A stretch of DNA of 64,000 nucleotides, taken from positions 1 through 64,000 of the forward strand of contig JAKUHH010000032.1 of the NCBI GenBank assembly GCA_022701365.1, in the 5' to 3' direction. The notes under the pieces are model-generated. The model searched no databases, had not been told where the DNA came from, and saw nothing but the letters and a program-made list of their open reading frames with translations. Shown here one piece after another: positions 23,003-34,785 of the stretch (position 1 is its first letter; each line of letters starts with the position of its first letter). The stretch comes from Mycocentrospora acerina (taxonomy: Eukaryota; Ascomycota; Dothideomycetes; Pleosporales). The translations under genes were made by a program, and so were the position numbers.

Positions 23003-23077
23003 TGTTAGCTTGCACGTTTTGAAGCACGTGAGCACTTAGCTCCTATATAGTCTCTAAGTCTTACAGTAACGTTCACA
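23003..23077 (+). repeat. Shortened LTR-like repeat copy
   Basis: Starts TGTTAGCTTGCACG and keeps GCACGTGAGCACTTAGCTCC, the TATATAG block and a degraded end near GTTCACA. It lacks part of the interior of the longer copies. Confidence 0.45.
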
Positions 23078-25004
23078 TCATCACATCCTAGCTTACCCCT
23101 TAAATATACCTTTACCAATTTGGAAGCCATCTAATTTTGAACTATCCGAGATAAGGATACCTAGGAGAGGCATATATATAGAGGTTAGCTACGTAACTTT
23201 GTAGAGTACTTTTTCTGTACCCTTTTGTACAAGAACTATAGGTGTATAGAATAGCATATGTAGTATACCCTCTAGTCCTAACAGTCCCATATGCCTGGTA
23301 ATTAACACTCCGACCTATTTCAGGTCATCCTCCGTTTATCTGCGTCGTTACACTTACACTCTTAACAGCACAACAAGTTCCTTGTAATGAATAAGCTCTA
23401 CAAAAAGAGATTACAAGAAGGTACGCAAATATGTGTAATAATCAGGTTCTATGACCTCTAGGCTAAAATTAGAAAGGTATAAACCCCTTAACAAAAGAAT
23501 TTTACAGGCTAAACTCTTTATGAAGGAGCAGGTACGTGACCAGCTTAACTCTAAGCATGGTAGGCTAAGTTAGATAGGAAGTAAGCTTAACTTAAAACAT
23601 TATAAGCAAAGAGCAGAACTTCATGTATTTTAAGCTATCTGAACCTATAAGCATAATAAGCAGGAGAATTAAAGAATTCCTCTATGATATATATAAACAA
23701 TAGGAACACTTCTTTTAAAGTAATGTATTTAACTGGTAAGATTAAGTGCAGTAGAGGATCTTAAAAATATTTAAGAAAAGCAAAACTGCATCAAATTTAT
23801 TAATATAGAGACATATTAAGAAAATTAAAACTATACTTAACACCTATTTCATCTTTTTTTATTTAAGCTAGTCTTTAACACTCCTACTGATTGTTCTATT
23901 ACCCTTTTTATTAAATTTTACAAGTTTTGCTTAGATTCTTAATGTTTAAGCTTCTATTCTTTGTTTACCAATGAAATATTTATAGTCACTAAAGTATTTC
24001 TTTCTTGCGGACCTAGATTAATTAAGCTAATAATTGATAATTTTCTTCTCTCAGTTGAAGTAATACAATCTATTTGCTAATTCTCTTACCTATAGAATAT
24101 TTTGGGAGTGATTATTACTGTGAAGGTTAGCACATGCACTCTCAACGTGGCTTAATATAATAACGCAGGTATGTAGAGAGTAATCTAAATTATGTTCATT
24201 TTCTACTAGAAGGCATATAGGAATGCTAGGACAAGTGGGTTTACTAAAGGTGATATTCTCTACACCAATAATGCTTATGAAGAAATATTTAAAAACTACT
24301 TTATAAAGTTACACATCAGGCACCTTTGTGAATGCCCCCTTTTAGGTCTTTTTATTTAAGGTAGGTGCTTATTATATAGCTTCTGGATAGGTACTAATCA
24401 ATTCAAAGGAACACTAAAAGATAAGAGTATAGACATTTTTGTACTCTATATTTGAAATTAGATAGAAATAGCATTTAGTAAATATGCCGCTAATCTTTAT
24501 TGTTCGTTTTCTTTTTCTACATTTAGTTGAGTGTAGTCTGTCTCTTACCTCTGGTTATAGTGCAGCTTAACTCAATTTAATCGTCTAAATATATTTAGTC
24601 CACTGTTGTTTTTATCTTTTGCCTGTACCTTATTATTGCTAGTTTATAAAGTACTACTAGCTTCAACAGCAAACCTTTTTGCTCTATAATACAATAGTAC
24701 TCCTATTTACTATCTACGACAGATCTTCCTTGCTATAGCTAGTGCTAGGCATCTTAGTCTGCTAGTTTGTCTGAGATAACTGTTAATCGAGCAACTGCTA
24801 ACTTGCTGCGTAGCAACATAGTTATAGCAGACAATTGTTGCTGAAGTTGCTGTTGCTTGTGTTTCTACGGTCTTACACACAACTAATAAAATATAGATAG
24901 ACAGATAGATATTTGTAGTTAGGTGTACCTAGCAGCTAGAGAAAATGATAGAAAAGATAGACATTTTTTAATTGCTAAAGCAATCTAGGTTTCTAACTAT
25001 AAGG

Positions 25005-25090
25005 GAACAGTCAGTAGGAACTTATTGTATCATTATAAGTGTATAACTCAAAGGCTACATGTCGGCCGAGTGCTCACGTACTTAGATATA
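25005..25090 (-). repeat. LTR-like repeat copy, inverted
   Basis: The reverse complement contains GTACGTGAGCACT, a degraded middle, then CTTATAATGATACAATAAGT and TCCTACTGACTGTT, matching the 3' half of the repeat family. Confidence 0.45.
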
Positions 25091-25746
25091 TGTAAGCTTA
25101 CTTATTGTATTTTCAAAGTCTGTACACAATATAATAAATTTAATCTGGTTACTTTTGTTAGTTCTAAGTAATACTAAAAAGTAGAAGAATTTAATCTACC
25201 CTAAATTAGATTTTCAATTTAATCGGTTCTTTTTGTATGTTTTGTTTTGTTTGCAAAGGTAAGTAACTCAAAGATAATAATTTTATCTTATTATTGTTAT
25301 ACTCTAAACCGTGATTTGTACTGGTTAGGAGATTGCATCACGATTTGCTGAATGGTCAGGAAAACAAGGTTCGCGTGGAGATATGTAGGTACGTAGAAAG
25401 GAGAATAATCTTCTTCCTGTCACATGCCTTGCTCTTTACAGTTAGTTCACCCTGCTAGCGCAGCACATCTACTACTGTGCCGCAGTATTTCCAAGAAGAG
25501 TTTCATACATCACTCTTGTGACGTAATACGTCAGCACTAAACAATACCCCTACCTTGCTGTCTACTCTGCCTCTGCTTCGTATAAACCACGATTGACAGC
25601 TGTCCACTTTCCCTATTAAGTTTCCCCGTTCAGTTTCCCTGTCCACTTCAAAATCTACACGTCTGCCTGCCTTCTTCTCTACCTATCCTTCTAAGCTGGT
25701 CACTGCACCTGTCAAGACTGTTCAATTACGCTACAGCCCTCTCAGC

Positions 25747-26788
25747 ATGCACTCCTTCCGTGATGCACTGCTAAACCCCTTGCCCAAAGGCCCATCAGAC
25801 ATAATCAAGTTGGACGATACTGCCCATGATCAGCAGAGCGTGCGTGAATGCATCGCTCGGGGAGAGATTCAGGAGCTTCGTTCGGGAGCCTTTACCAACC
25901 GAACCTGGATTATCAGCGACCGGTACTGTGCCGTGGGCGACGGTGTCGATTCCCTTGAAGGCTACCTTCATTCCATATGGCACATCTACTATCAGCTTGC
26001 TCGACTTGCGTCGCATGAATCCGCTGACCAAGACCGCCTGGTCCTTGATATTGTTCGCATTCAGGGACTCGGCCCCCTTAACTAGGCCAGTGTCAGGAAA
26101 CTACGGCATCGAAATTGCTCGAACAGTGCAAGGCACGCTCTGGAATGATCTGCCCTTCTTAGCTACTGATATGACTGATTTTTGGATTAACAATTGCGCG
26201 CCTATGTCTAGTGTCTATCGCCTCAACTTTGCTTCCTTTTTAGCTAAGCTAGCCTCAACCCGCGTAAGCAATCACAAGATCTGTCAGATTGCTCTTATTC
26301 TATTTCGCTCCACATTTGAGGAGAAACGAAAGCTTTGTAGCCTAGACAAGCAAGATGAGGAAGATCCCTCTCGAGACATCCGCAGCCTTGCCATTGCAGA
26401 CTTGCTGCCAGCTGCCTGTTCGTGGATCAAGGAGGCCAATCACAACCTCATCCAGCTAGCAGAAGTTTTCTGGAATGACTGTCCAAGCATGGTTGGCCAG
26501 GGCGGTCAAGATTTTGTCGAATCTGAGCTAGGAATGCGATCGCCAACTGGATTCACACCATGGCGATGGATGTACTGGCTGAAGCGTCTGCATGAGATTC
26601 GGGACGAGGCACACGCTGCCCACGAAGAAAACCTAACAGAATACGCAACTGATGCTATCGATCGCATGATCAATAACGTAAAAGAGCGCAATTCTGGGAT
26701 CCTGCGAGCTTACCGAAGCGGCGGGCCTGTTCTGCATCAGGATCCACATCTACTATGCTTAGCTACGGAATTCCCCGATACCCAATAG
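25747..26788 (+). pseudogene. DUF3632-like protein gene with a one-base frameshift
   Basis: Cytosolic fungal protein of unknown function, resembling DUF3632 proteins by length and by its helix-rich pattern. The first frame starts at 25747 (MHSFRDALLN) and reads to DIVRIQGLGPL, then meets a stop at 26083-26085. The following frame continues at once with TRPVSGNYGIEI, then WNDLPFLATDMTDFW, and ends at 26788. The switch lies in a run of five C residues at 26073-26077; one base fewer would give a single frame of about 346 residues. An intron is a poorer explanation because the only GT donor nearby is non-consensus. This is either a genuine inactivating insertion or a homopolymer sequencing error. 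It stands alone between AT-rich regions. Confidence 0.65.
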
Positions 26789-27727
26789 GGTTAGAACAGG
26801 TTGATCTTCCAGCCCATGTCATCATGCAATGCAGTATACTCCTACTCCTAAAGACCGTCTAAATCCAATTAAAGCCTCGAAATACTACCCTCACAAATAT
26901 GATTAAAACTCAGTAGCCAATACAGTGGGGTGTCGTCCTTGATTCCGAAGTTACTCCATCCTACAAGCTTCATTTTGATCCGTTTCTGTGCCGAATCGCC
27001 TGATCATACGCACAAGGCATAGGAGCAAAACTACCTCGTAGCAATTGCTTGGAGCTTACTCTAATAAAAAAACCTGTGTACTATATGCTCTGTTTCGCAT
27101 GCGATCTTTCTAGCATGAAAGCCCTCATCTTAGCTTTACGCTGAAATTTTTTTGGTTGCGTTCTGCGGTAAGAAAAGGCCTCCTATTCTCCGCTTTTGCT
27201 GCGTATATGCGGCACAGGCTTCGCACTCCACATTCACTTCCGTGCTTTCCGTGTCCATACGGCATAAGCCTCATACCCCGTGTCCATTTTCGTGTTATAG
27301 ACTCCCGATCAGGTCAGCGAGATTCGAGGGGCTTCAGCCAATAGCTGAAGCTAGATCCAGACAATAGTGAAAATGTCACATGCCAAAACAACTACCGCAA
27401 CTAAATTTTGTGGTATTTGGCTGGTTTAAGGAAAGATGGGGAGGATTAAGTAATTTCTAATTTACTATATTAGCTACTAAAGAAATATTAAAAGCAAACC
27501 TCATAGTAATTACCAAATCCCTCAGATTCATGCGTCAAGGATCCAAAGCTTTTACGGGCAGCGTATTGATTAGTGCCCTGTTATACGAATATAGACACAG
27601 TGTGGTCTCCAAATTTGTTGTGTTCATGCGGCACAGTCTCACCTAGCACCACTCTTACCGTCTTTCTACTAATAGGGAATAGGAAAGACAACAAAAACGG
27701 CTTTAATGAGTTCAATTAGTCTTTGAT
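26789..27727. other. Intergenic, no gene seen
   Basis: Two overlapping plus-strand frames near 27152-27367 show no family features. The interval 27140-27360 is less AT-rich than its flanks and contains near-repeated CCATACGGCATAAGCC / CGGCACAGGCTTCGC segments, but nothing recognisable. Confidence 0.45.
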
Positions 27728-27807
27728 AAGCTCTCTTGGGCTATAATAAGTTCCCTGGGGCTATAATAAATTCTCTTCAGCTATAATAAGTTCTCTTCGG
27801 CTTACAG
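27728..27807 (+). repeat. 20-bp tandem repeat x 4 upstream of the antifungal protein gene
   Basis: Four consecutive 20-bp units (27728, 27748, 27768, 27788) of the form AAGTTCTCTTCGGCTATAAT with small changes. They end about 180 bp before the start codon at 27989, so they lie in the probable promoter. Confidence 0.75.
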
Positions 27808-27988
27808 CTCACGCAATGATCAGCTTACTTCTCTATGCAAGGTGTTAATTCTTCCCTACAAAAGGCGGCTCTACAACTCTCCAGTCCCCAGATCATTCTA
27901 TCTGCAACACTTCACTCAGATACGCTCAATTATCTCTTCTATCTTATCTAGCTTTCTCTTGCGACCCTACTATCCAAAGCCCTTCACT

Positions 27989-28417
27989 ATGCAGATTACT
28001 ACAGCTGCTGTTTTCCTCTTTGCCGCAATGGGCGCAGTGGCCACCCCAATTGAGTCTCAGCCTGACAGCATCGATGTCAGAGACAATCTCGTCGCTCGTT
28101 TTGAGCATGCCGGGGTAGGTAAAAGCTCACGTCCTGCATCTTTTTGACCTAACACCTAAGATGTGACTAACTGCTCTTCCACTTACTAGAAATGCACTAA
28201 AGCTACAGACAAATGCAAATACACAGTTAGCGGGAAGACTCGGTTGGTCAAATGCTCCACCAAGGTAGCTGTGAATTACAGGGTAGGTGGTACTTTATAC
28301 CTTAATCATTACTCAGAGTTGTGCATTCGTTAATATTGCTTCTCGCTCGGATAGTGCACCAAGGACAACAACTCCTGTACCTACGACGACGCTAAGGAGG
28401 TAGCCAAATGTACATAG
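27989..28417 (+). CDS. PAF/AFP-type secreted antifungal protein precursor
   Basis: Small cysteine-rich secreted protein with the gene structure and sequence pattern of the ascomycete antifungal proteins typified by Penicillium PAF. Three exons (27989-28114, 28190-28282, 28355-28417) with introns of 75 and 72 nt give 93 residues, the family's usual size. A hydrophobic signal peptide of about 18 residues is followed by an acidic propeptide of about 24 residues ending at the first intron. The mature part of about 51 residues is basic and has six cysteines in two half-repeats, each starting Cys-Thr-Lys, then Cys, then a later Lys-Cys, as expected for the disulphide-bonded beta-barrel fold. The chosen ATG is preceded by a longer open frame, but only this start gives a signal peptide. 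No lesion is visible. The gene is isolated in AT-rich DNA. Confidence 0.88.
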
Positions 28418-31400
28418 ATGGCTCTGCGCGATGACTTGGGTAACTCTTAACCTTGAATTCTGTAGGGTAAGCAATATGCAGGAAATTTGTACGGTTCTAT
28501 GAACCAACTGCGTTGATATTTAGAGAACCTAAAACATACAATGATTAGTCAGTTATGGTTAGAGAGCAAAATCTGTGCCTTTTCCCTAGCCATTCTTCAC
28601 GTTCCCTCTGATCGGCATTGCATTCGGCTCTGTCAACAATCTTACGTACTACATTATGGCTGGTATTAACCAGAGCAAGGCTGTGAAAATAGTAGATAGC
28701 TTTAAATCTTGTATGATTAGAGCTCTTTTGTTCTATTCACTCTAACTGTGTTATGTGTAGTAAGCATACCCTACTGTAATTTATCTCTTTAGCTCTCTTT
28801 CTGAAAGTATAAATTACGTCTCTTTTATAATTGCAACTACATCGCTTAACCCATATACTGTCATTCATCACTTTGTTGCCAAGGGGGCGTGGATATACTG
28901 AAGTCTGTTCTCCTCCCCGCCCACTGTACAGCCCAGCTCACATAGGTCCTTGTACCTAACACTTTCCTCTTTACTCAGTATGTCTTCCCCATATAAATTC
29001 GCTCTTAGAGACCTAACTTACATATCTTTTAAGACACGATGTCAAGACAAGCGCCTTGATTTTCCGTTTCGTAATACTTGCCTTTCCCATCCACTCTACA
29101 CCTAGCTAACAAACTATGACTCTATTGTTTCTTTTAATTACTTAACTTTCCATGCTATCAAGGTAAAGTTAACTAGCTAAGCTTCTTATCTGTAACATAT
29201 TAGGATCCAAACGATGTTTTTGCTCCCAACCAAATGAAAGGGTTTAATAGGCGCCGCCTGCTTCTAAGTCCGAAGCACAAGCAAAAAATATTTAGTCAGA
29301 CTGCCGCGAGAAAATCTCCACCCAGAGTAATAATCAAAGGATTTTCGAACCAAAGAGGATTCGATTAAATTTAAGTCCTGACATTTAGGTTGAAAAACAA
29401 AGTGCTTTATTTAACATAACTGTTAAATGTTGTTAACTGATTTAATAGAAAACTTTTGAAAAAATACTCTAAATTAGTCTAATTATCCATATTACTCTTT
29501 TTCCTTTACTGTAACAAAGACAATCGCTTTTTTAAAAAAGTATAATTTTAATTTTCTAAAAGTTTTTAGCAAAACTTTAATAAAATTACAAAAGTTTATT
29601 TATACAAAAGCTTTTATGAGCAAAGTAAAGCAGAAAATGATACTTATGTTTAATATAAAATGTAAGAATTGTTCTAGAATAACATATATGTACTAAAATT
29701 AAAAAAAAAAGCTATCTTTAAGTAGGAACAGATTATTAATATTTTTTAATGTCATGTTAAGATTAGATGAAAGATTTCATCAGCTGTTTTAGCTTTTGCA
29801 TATATTTCTTGCCTATAGATCTTAATACCTAGTACCTGCTTAAGGGCGTTGTACGCTTAGCGAAAGTCTTTCTGCTAGACCTTCCCTTTACTACCTAAGA
29901 GGCATCCATAAAGGCGCAGCAACTTAACGTACAAAGCAACCTGAATTCAGTAGATAATACATGGATAGACCCTTACAACAGCTCTCGCCCTACTAGACGT
30001 CGTAACGAGCGTACACAGAGAGACGACTTAGTCGCTGATCTAGCCATTATAATAATCAAAACCCTAGTAAGAACTAGATTATAATATGCTGTTAAACAAC
30101 TAATCTATATAAAAATAGAAATAGTTTAACTTATATTTAATATAGATATTTAATTTATTTTAACAATTAAACAGAAAGCGTAAATTTATTTTAAGATATA
30201 AAAAATTGATCTTGTCTTTAATTACTAACTAAAGTATTATATGTAATCTACAATAAATTTTTAAGTAGCACATTTTTAGGCGTAAAAAAAAGAACATTAT
30301 TAGGAAATTAATGAAGTTGATTATATTAATTATAATGTGTATATTAGTTTATATAATTTTACACTTATTAAAGCTAGATTTAAAAGCCCTTTTTAAAGGG
30401 AAGTTTTTTTTTATATTTATTTATAAAAAGATTTATGTTTTCCTAGGTAAGGCAAAGAAAATAATAGAAATAATTAGAAAAAGAAAAGAAAACATATTCT
30501 AATAAAGCTAAATTAAAAATTTAAAAAATGTGTTAACTTTTGCTATTATTTATAAATTAGTAAGAGACTAGGCCCTAAGTATTAACACTAGATACAAAAT
30601 TAATTAAATTAATTGCTTTAATATTTTCTTTACAGTTGTTTACTTGTTCATATTTATAATTTAATGTACCTAGAGGCCGTCTGTAAGGTATCTAGTGCTT
30701 CTAGGTTTGCTAGTGTAGTCCTAGGTTGTGTTTAGGCTTATAATTAGTATGTAGAGAATACTTAAGTAATTTCTGCAAGATGTCTGTAAGGTGTCTAGTG
30801 CTGCTAGTTGTGCTAGAGGGAGTCTTAGGTAAGAATCAGGCTTAGTTAGGCTGCGTAGCTTAGCTGTTAGTTAGTTGGTAGCTGTTTAATAGAATTAGGG
30901 TTGTTATTATACTCTTAGCAAGGCTTAACCTTAGGTTTTAATAAAAAATCTTAAAAGAAGAATAAACAATAAATAGGAAATTAAATTTTTAGTTACAAGT
31001 TTTTCTGAAGAATTTTAATTATTAGTAATACTTAGACGTATTTTTTATAGATTTCAAAACAACATTAAAAAATAAATCTTAGCTTAACTTAATAGAATAC
31101 TTCTTAGTATGTATTATTATTTTACATAGATAATCTAAAAATTAAAATTACTAAATCTTCTTTAAAAGTACTTGTTTAACCTTTTTTAAAAACATTATCT
31201 CTATTAAAGGACTACAGTCTAAAAAGAAAACTTGCATGTTAGCATTATATCTAAAACTAAAATTATAAAATCATTCTTCATAACTTTAATAGTAAGCATA
31301 GAAACTTAAAAAAGCTTTTGTAAGTAGTTAAATAATAGAAGGTTAATAGACAACATTAAAAACTAATCAACAACATTAAGATTGCTTAATTATTAACATT

Positions 31401-31999
31401 AATGCCTGCGTGCTTCCTTTTTATTGCAATATTAAATAAATTCCTAAAGTATCTTTGTTTCCACTAATAATGCACTACACAATTATTAAATCTAATCTAT
31501 CCTACTGTTAAAATGCTATTTCTTGGTACAACCTTTAATTTTAGTAGTTAATGATGTTCTTTATATCTTAGATTATGTACTATTATTACACTTCTCTACC
31601 AAGTACCTTAATAGCAAGTACGTTGTATCTATAAGCTTATGGTTTGTTTCTGCAAAACACCCTAGTCCAATCTTATTTTTAACACATTTTCACTTTACCT
31701 GTCTTCTTTTCCTTGCTCATTGCTCTTCTTTTTATAGTAATATTATCAGAAAGCCAAAATGACATTTCTACAGAGAGATTTGAATGGTTCCCGTCATCAC
31801 AATTCAGTTACATCACGTTCCCACGCCGAAGGAACATGCTTCCTACTTTCAAAGCGCCTTCTTCTCATCCAACCTCTATCTTGACCCTAAATTGATCATC
31901 GCGAGTCCCTAAAGCCCGCTGCTTCTTCCTATTTATCCTTGTCCTTGGTTGAATCTCCTCAAGCGGCACAGCGAAATCGTCATCATCTATTGTGTTTTC
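28418..31999. other. Long AT-rich region without genes
   Basis: About 3.6 kb of AT-rich sequence. The frame at 30311-30502 is Lys/Ile/Phe-rich and reflects composition. A diverged direct duplication is annotated at 30679-30829. No intact element ORF or LTR pair is visible. Confidence 0.55.
30679..30829 (+). repeat. Diverged direct duplication, about 48 bp x 2
   Basis: Copies at 30679-30725 and 30782-30829 share GTCTGTAAGGT(A/G)TCTAGTGC and end in a CTTAGG/CCTAGG block, spaced about 103 bp apart. Origin unknown. Confidence 0.55.
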
Positions 32000-32660
32000 A
32001 TTTTAATTCTCGTTAATTTCGTCTTCAAAGTGGCACTTGGTACCTGCTCGAACCAAGGCTTGTAGCGGCATCTCCGATGGCATCTCTATTTTAGGCATAA
32101 GGGAATGTACAAGTGGAGGCGAAGAAATTATAGGCATTGGCTGTGCAATAAGCGTGGGGATGAAATTACGAATAGCGTTAGATTTGTCGCTGTCGCATCT
32201 TTGACGTGTTGCGCGCGGAGTGTGTCCCATACGCGATTTATCGGCTTCTTCGCCGTACAGGTGGTGTCGAAGCTGTTCTTTCGGATTCAGAAGCAGTAAG
32301 GCTCACGTCAGCTCCTCAGCGTGGCGCAGAAAGTGATACAGACCCCAGAGTAAAGGCGTACTCCATGAGATCTCCAGAAAATGGCCGTAGGTTTCGACAA
32401 TGTCGCGTTCAGTTCTGATTATGAAGATGTCACGTAGGAAGCTGGCGGAAGAACGCATATTTTATTACGAGCAGTTGCAGTTGCAGAGAATTGATTAAAA
32501 GCAATTGTGTAGAGGAAAGTCAAGCACGTAAACAGATAGACAGACCAAAAGTAGTGTGAAGCGCTGAGGGGCTGATGCTTCTGGCCTAAGTTGGTTAGTA
32601 CAGCACCTAGCACTACTTCCTTCACTGTATGCAAAACTGTGTATGCAATCAAAGCTAGTG
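32000..32660 (-). other. Possible decayed coding sequence downstream of the NRPS cluster
   Basis: Base composition returns to balance here. Minus-strand frames at 32652-32419 (with a membrane-helix-like stretch, SHYFWSVYLFTCLTFLYTIA) and 32230-32003 (hydrophilic, Pro-rich) look weakly protein-like but are unconnected. I do not recognise a family and cannot show splice sites joining them. Confidence 0.25.
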
Positions 32661-32854
32661 AGATCTTCTCGCCTTAAAACTTAACGATTACAGCCTCTCA
32701 ACCTCTACAACACTATCCATCCAAGCCCCTGCACACCTGATCCCAACGTATACATACTACGCATTGCCGCCAGCCTCCTATTCATCTCAGTCACGCATCC
32801 AAGTGTATGTATACTAGTGTCAGCCAGTAAAAATGCAGCAGCATGACCAGGTTA

Positions 32855-34210
32855 CTAGAAAATCAGTCTGAGCCGCTCATTGATCTCGGTAGCCGTCATT
32901 CTGCTCGCAGCCTTAATTTCGCATCTCTTCAATCTCACATACTCGCCTACTAACCGCGAACCCAACGCGGCCCTCAAGACGTCATCATTTGCAAGCCTTG
33001 CCAGCCGACCCTCCAGCAAATTGGGAATAGACTCTACCGTTGCCAGCTCATCCTTGGAGACGGTCTCGAGCGGGTTCAACGACATGTGTGACAGCGACTT
33101 TATCGTCAGCTCCTTCCGGCTCTCGATGCCAGTAACACCAGCCGCGATCAGGGCCGCGAAAGCCAGATACGGATTCATGGCCGCGTCAGAGAAGCGCATC
33201 TCCCGCAGCCCTGGCCGTCGCTCCCGCACCGCGCACGACTTGTTGTCGCGCCCCCAGCGCACCAGCTGTTTGGTCGTATCGCAAGCGAGGCGCCGGTCGC
33301 TCTGGAACACGCTGGGCATAGCAAAGGCCCCGACAGCGGCTAAATTGCCCAGAACACCGGACAGAAAATAGTCGGCGGCGGTTGTATCCGAGATGGAGAC
33401 GCTCGCGTGCAGGCACTGATATAAATCGCCCTGTTCGAACGGAAACGGGCACATGGTTGCCTCGTACCCGTGGCGCCGCGCTACTGTCTTGATGGCCTCG
33501 CGGCAGTAGATGGCAGCATCTGCGGCCTGCAGCGGTCCGTACGGGGGCAGGACGATCTCGAAGAGGCCGGGACCCATACCCTCGGGGTGGTACTTGAGGA
33601 TGTTGATGTCGGCGCGCGCTAGTGTCAGGGCGATGTCATCGAGCACGCTGGTCAGGCCCTGGTCATACAAGAACGTTGAGTTAAAGTTTGGACGGGATGT
33701 CGCTGGCCGCGTAAAGTCGGTGACGTCTAATTTGTACAGGAGGAACTCGAGCTCCAGGCCGATGAGAATGTCCTGGCCCGCGGCGCTGGCCCGCTGCACC
33801 TGCTTCGCCAGGACGCTCCTTGGACACAAGTCGAATCCATCGTCGACGTCGTTGCTTAGTTCCGCTTCATTTGCCTCTCTGACAGCGCACATGACGATGG
33901 CGTGGCTCGGATAAAAGGAGCACACTTTCAACGTGGTCCAGTCCGGCACAATCTTGTCAACCCCGACTTGGAGCGACTCCAGATTTGCCGTATCGAACGC
34001 CGTGATACCCACGACGAACACAGACATGTTTGCGTTGAAGAAACCGTCTGCAGCCACTTCGAGCGCAGCCTTTCTGGGAATGACGGACACGCGGAGAACC
34101 GCTGCGTAGTCCACTACGACGAAGCGGACGAAGAGTGTGTCCGGGTTGCCGTCAAAGAAGTCTTGAACAGTTGAAACTATATTCATATTTGGCATCTTCA
34201 GGTTCATCAT
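32855..34210 (-). CDS. Glutamine-synthetase-family ligase
   Basis: Single-exon gene, 451 residues from the ATG at 34210 (a second ATG follows at once). The length and order fit class I glutamine-synthetase-fold ligases, which form gamma-glutamyl or other amide bonds with ATP. An N-terminal beta-grasp-like segment (RFVVVDYAAVLRVSV, about residues 30-44) precedes the metal-binding Glu-X-Glu in IGLELEFLLYK (150-160). These are followed by GPGLFEIVLPPYGPLQAADA (214-233), a degenerate HASVSI version of the substrate/ATP His motif, WGRDNKSCAVRER (318-330) and the family signature NPYLAFAALI (346-355). Some core motifs differ from housekeeping glutamine synthetase, so a non-standard amine or acid substrate is likely. 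It lies just 3' of the NRPS on the same strand and may build or modify a precursor. It looks intact. Confidence 0.82.
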   Translation of the reverse strand: MMNLKMPNMNIVSTVQDFFDGNPDTLFVRFVVVDYAAVLRVSVIPRKAALEVAADGFFNANMSVFVVGITAFDTANLESLQVGVDKIVPDWTTLKVCSFYPSHAIVMCAVREANEAELSNDVDDGFDLCPRSVLAKQVQRASAAGQDILIGLELEFLLYKLDVTDFTRPATSRPNFNSTFLYDQGLTSVLDDIALTLARADINILKYHPEGMGPGLFEIVLPPYGPLQAADAAIYCREAIKTVARRHGYEATMCPFPFEQGDLYQCLHASVSISDTTAADYFLSGVLGNLAAVGAFAMPSVFQSDRRLACDTTKQLVRWGRDNKSCAVRERRPGLREMRFSDAAMNPYLAFAALIAAGVTGIESRKELTIKSLSHMSLNPLETVSKDELATVESIPNLLEGRLARLANDDVLRAALGSRLVGEYVRLKRCEIKAASRMTATEINERLRLIF

Positions 34211-34785
34211 TGAAAGGTACACCTGGATCCTGAGTTGAGAAGCAAAAGGTGCTAACTTGTTTCACTCTGTTCGTTGTATTGTCTTACGTAAGTCGTTGAG
34301 CGAGGCAGCGATGAAGGAAGACGGAAGAGTGAAGAAGGAAAAGGATGTGGTCACTCGAGAGCAAGGCAAAGGCTCTTTATAGACCTTGCCTGACCTGGCC
34401 CATATGACAAATTTGCCTGAAGCACGCAATTAATAGTCATTCTATTGCAGCGGCCATGTGCGAAATGCTGACAGAAAACTCGGCAGGACATGGTCTTTTC
34501 TTGATGTCTGGGGATGCCGGATTCAACACGCCCTGTCTCTTTACGTGCGAGCGGTTGCGTCACAGCCCCCCTAGATATCTGTTGAGACCGAACTGAATTT
34601 AGACCTTGTCAGAAGGCGAGTCAGGGTATTCTCATCATCTCGAAGATCAAACCGCCATTTGCTGACGCTGTGCTGAGAGGATTACACAAAATATAAAGTA
34701 CTACAAGTAGGCCAGACTACTCTCCGGTCTTCCTCCTTCATCGAAATTCTCCGAACGGGGTTCCATCATAAAATAAGTATACATA
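34211..34785. promoter_or_regulatory. Interval between the NRPS stop and the ligase start
   Basis: 575 bp containing the NRPS 3' untranslated region and the presumed ligase promoter, both read on the minus strand. A CTTTATAGA TATA-like element is on the minus strand near 34383-34375 (AGTCTATAAAGAG orientation). No other element is assigned. Confidence 0.35.

Larger units (their letters stand above)
21795..25746. other. Long AT-rich region with retroelement remnants
   Basis: Nearly 4 kb without a gene. It contains remnants of the LTR-like family at 23003-23077 and 25005-25090. Two related fragments near 22424 and 24123 share CAACGTGGCTTA after a CACGTG/CACATG core. The strong AT bias suggests RIP-decayed repeats. 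The last 250 bases (about 25500-25746) are pyrimidine-rich and look like the promoter of the gene at 25747. Confidence 0.55.

Noticed and set aside
30311..30502. 63-residue Lys/Ile/Phe-rich ORF
   Set aside because: Composition matches the surrounding AT-rich DNA, and there is no start context or family pattern.
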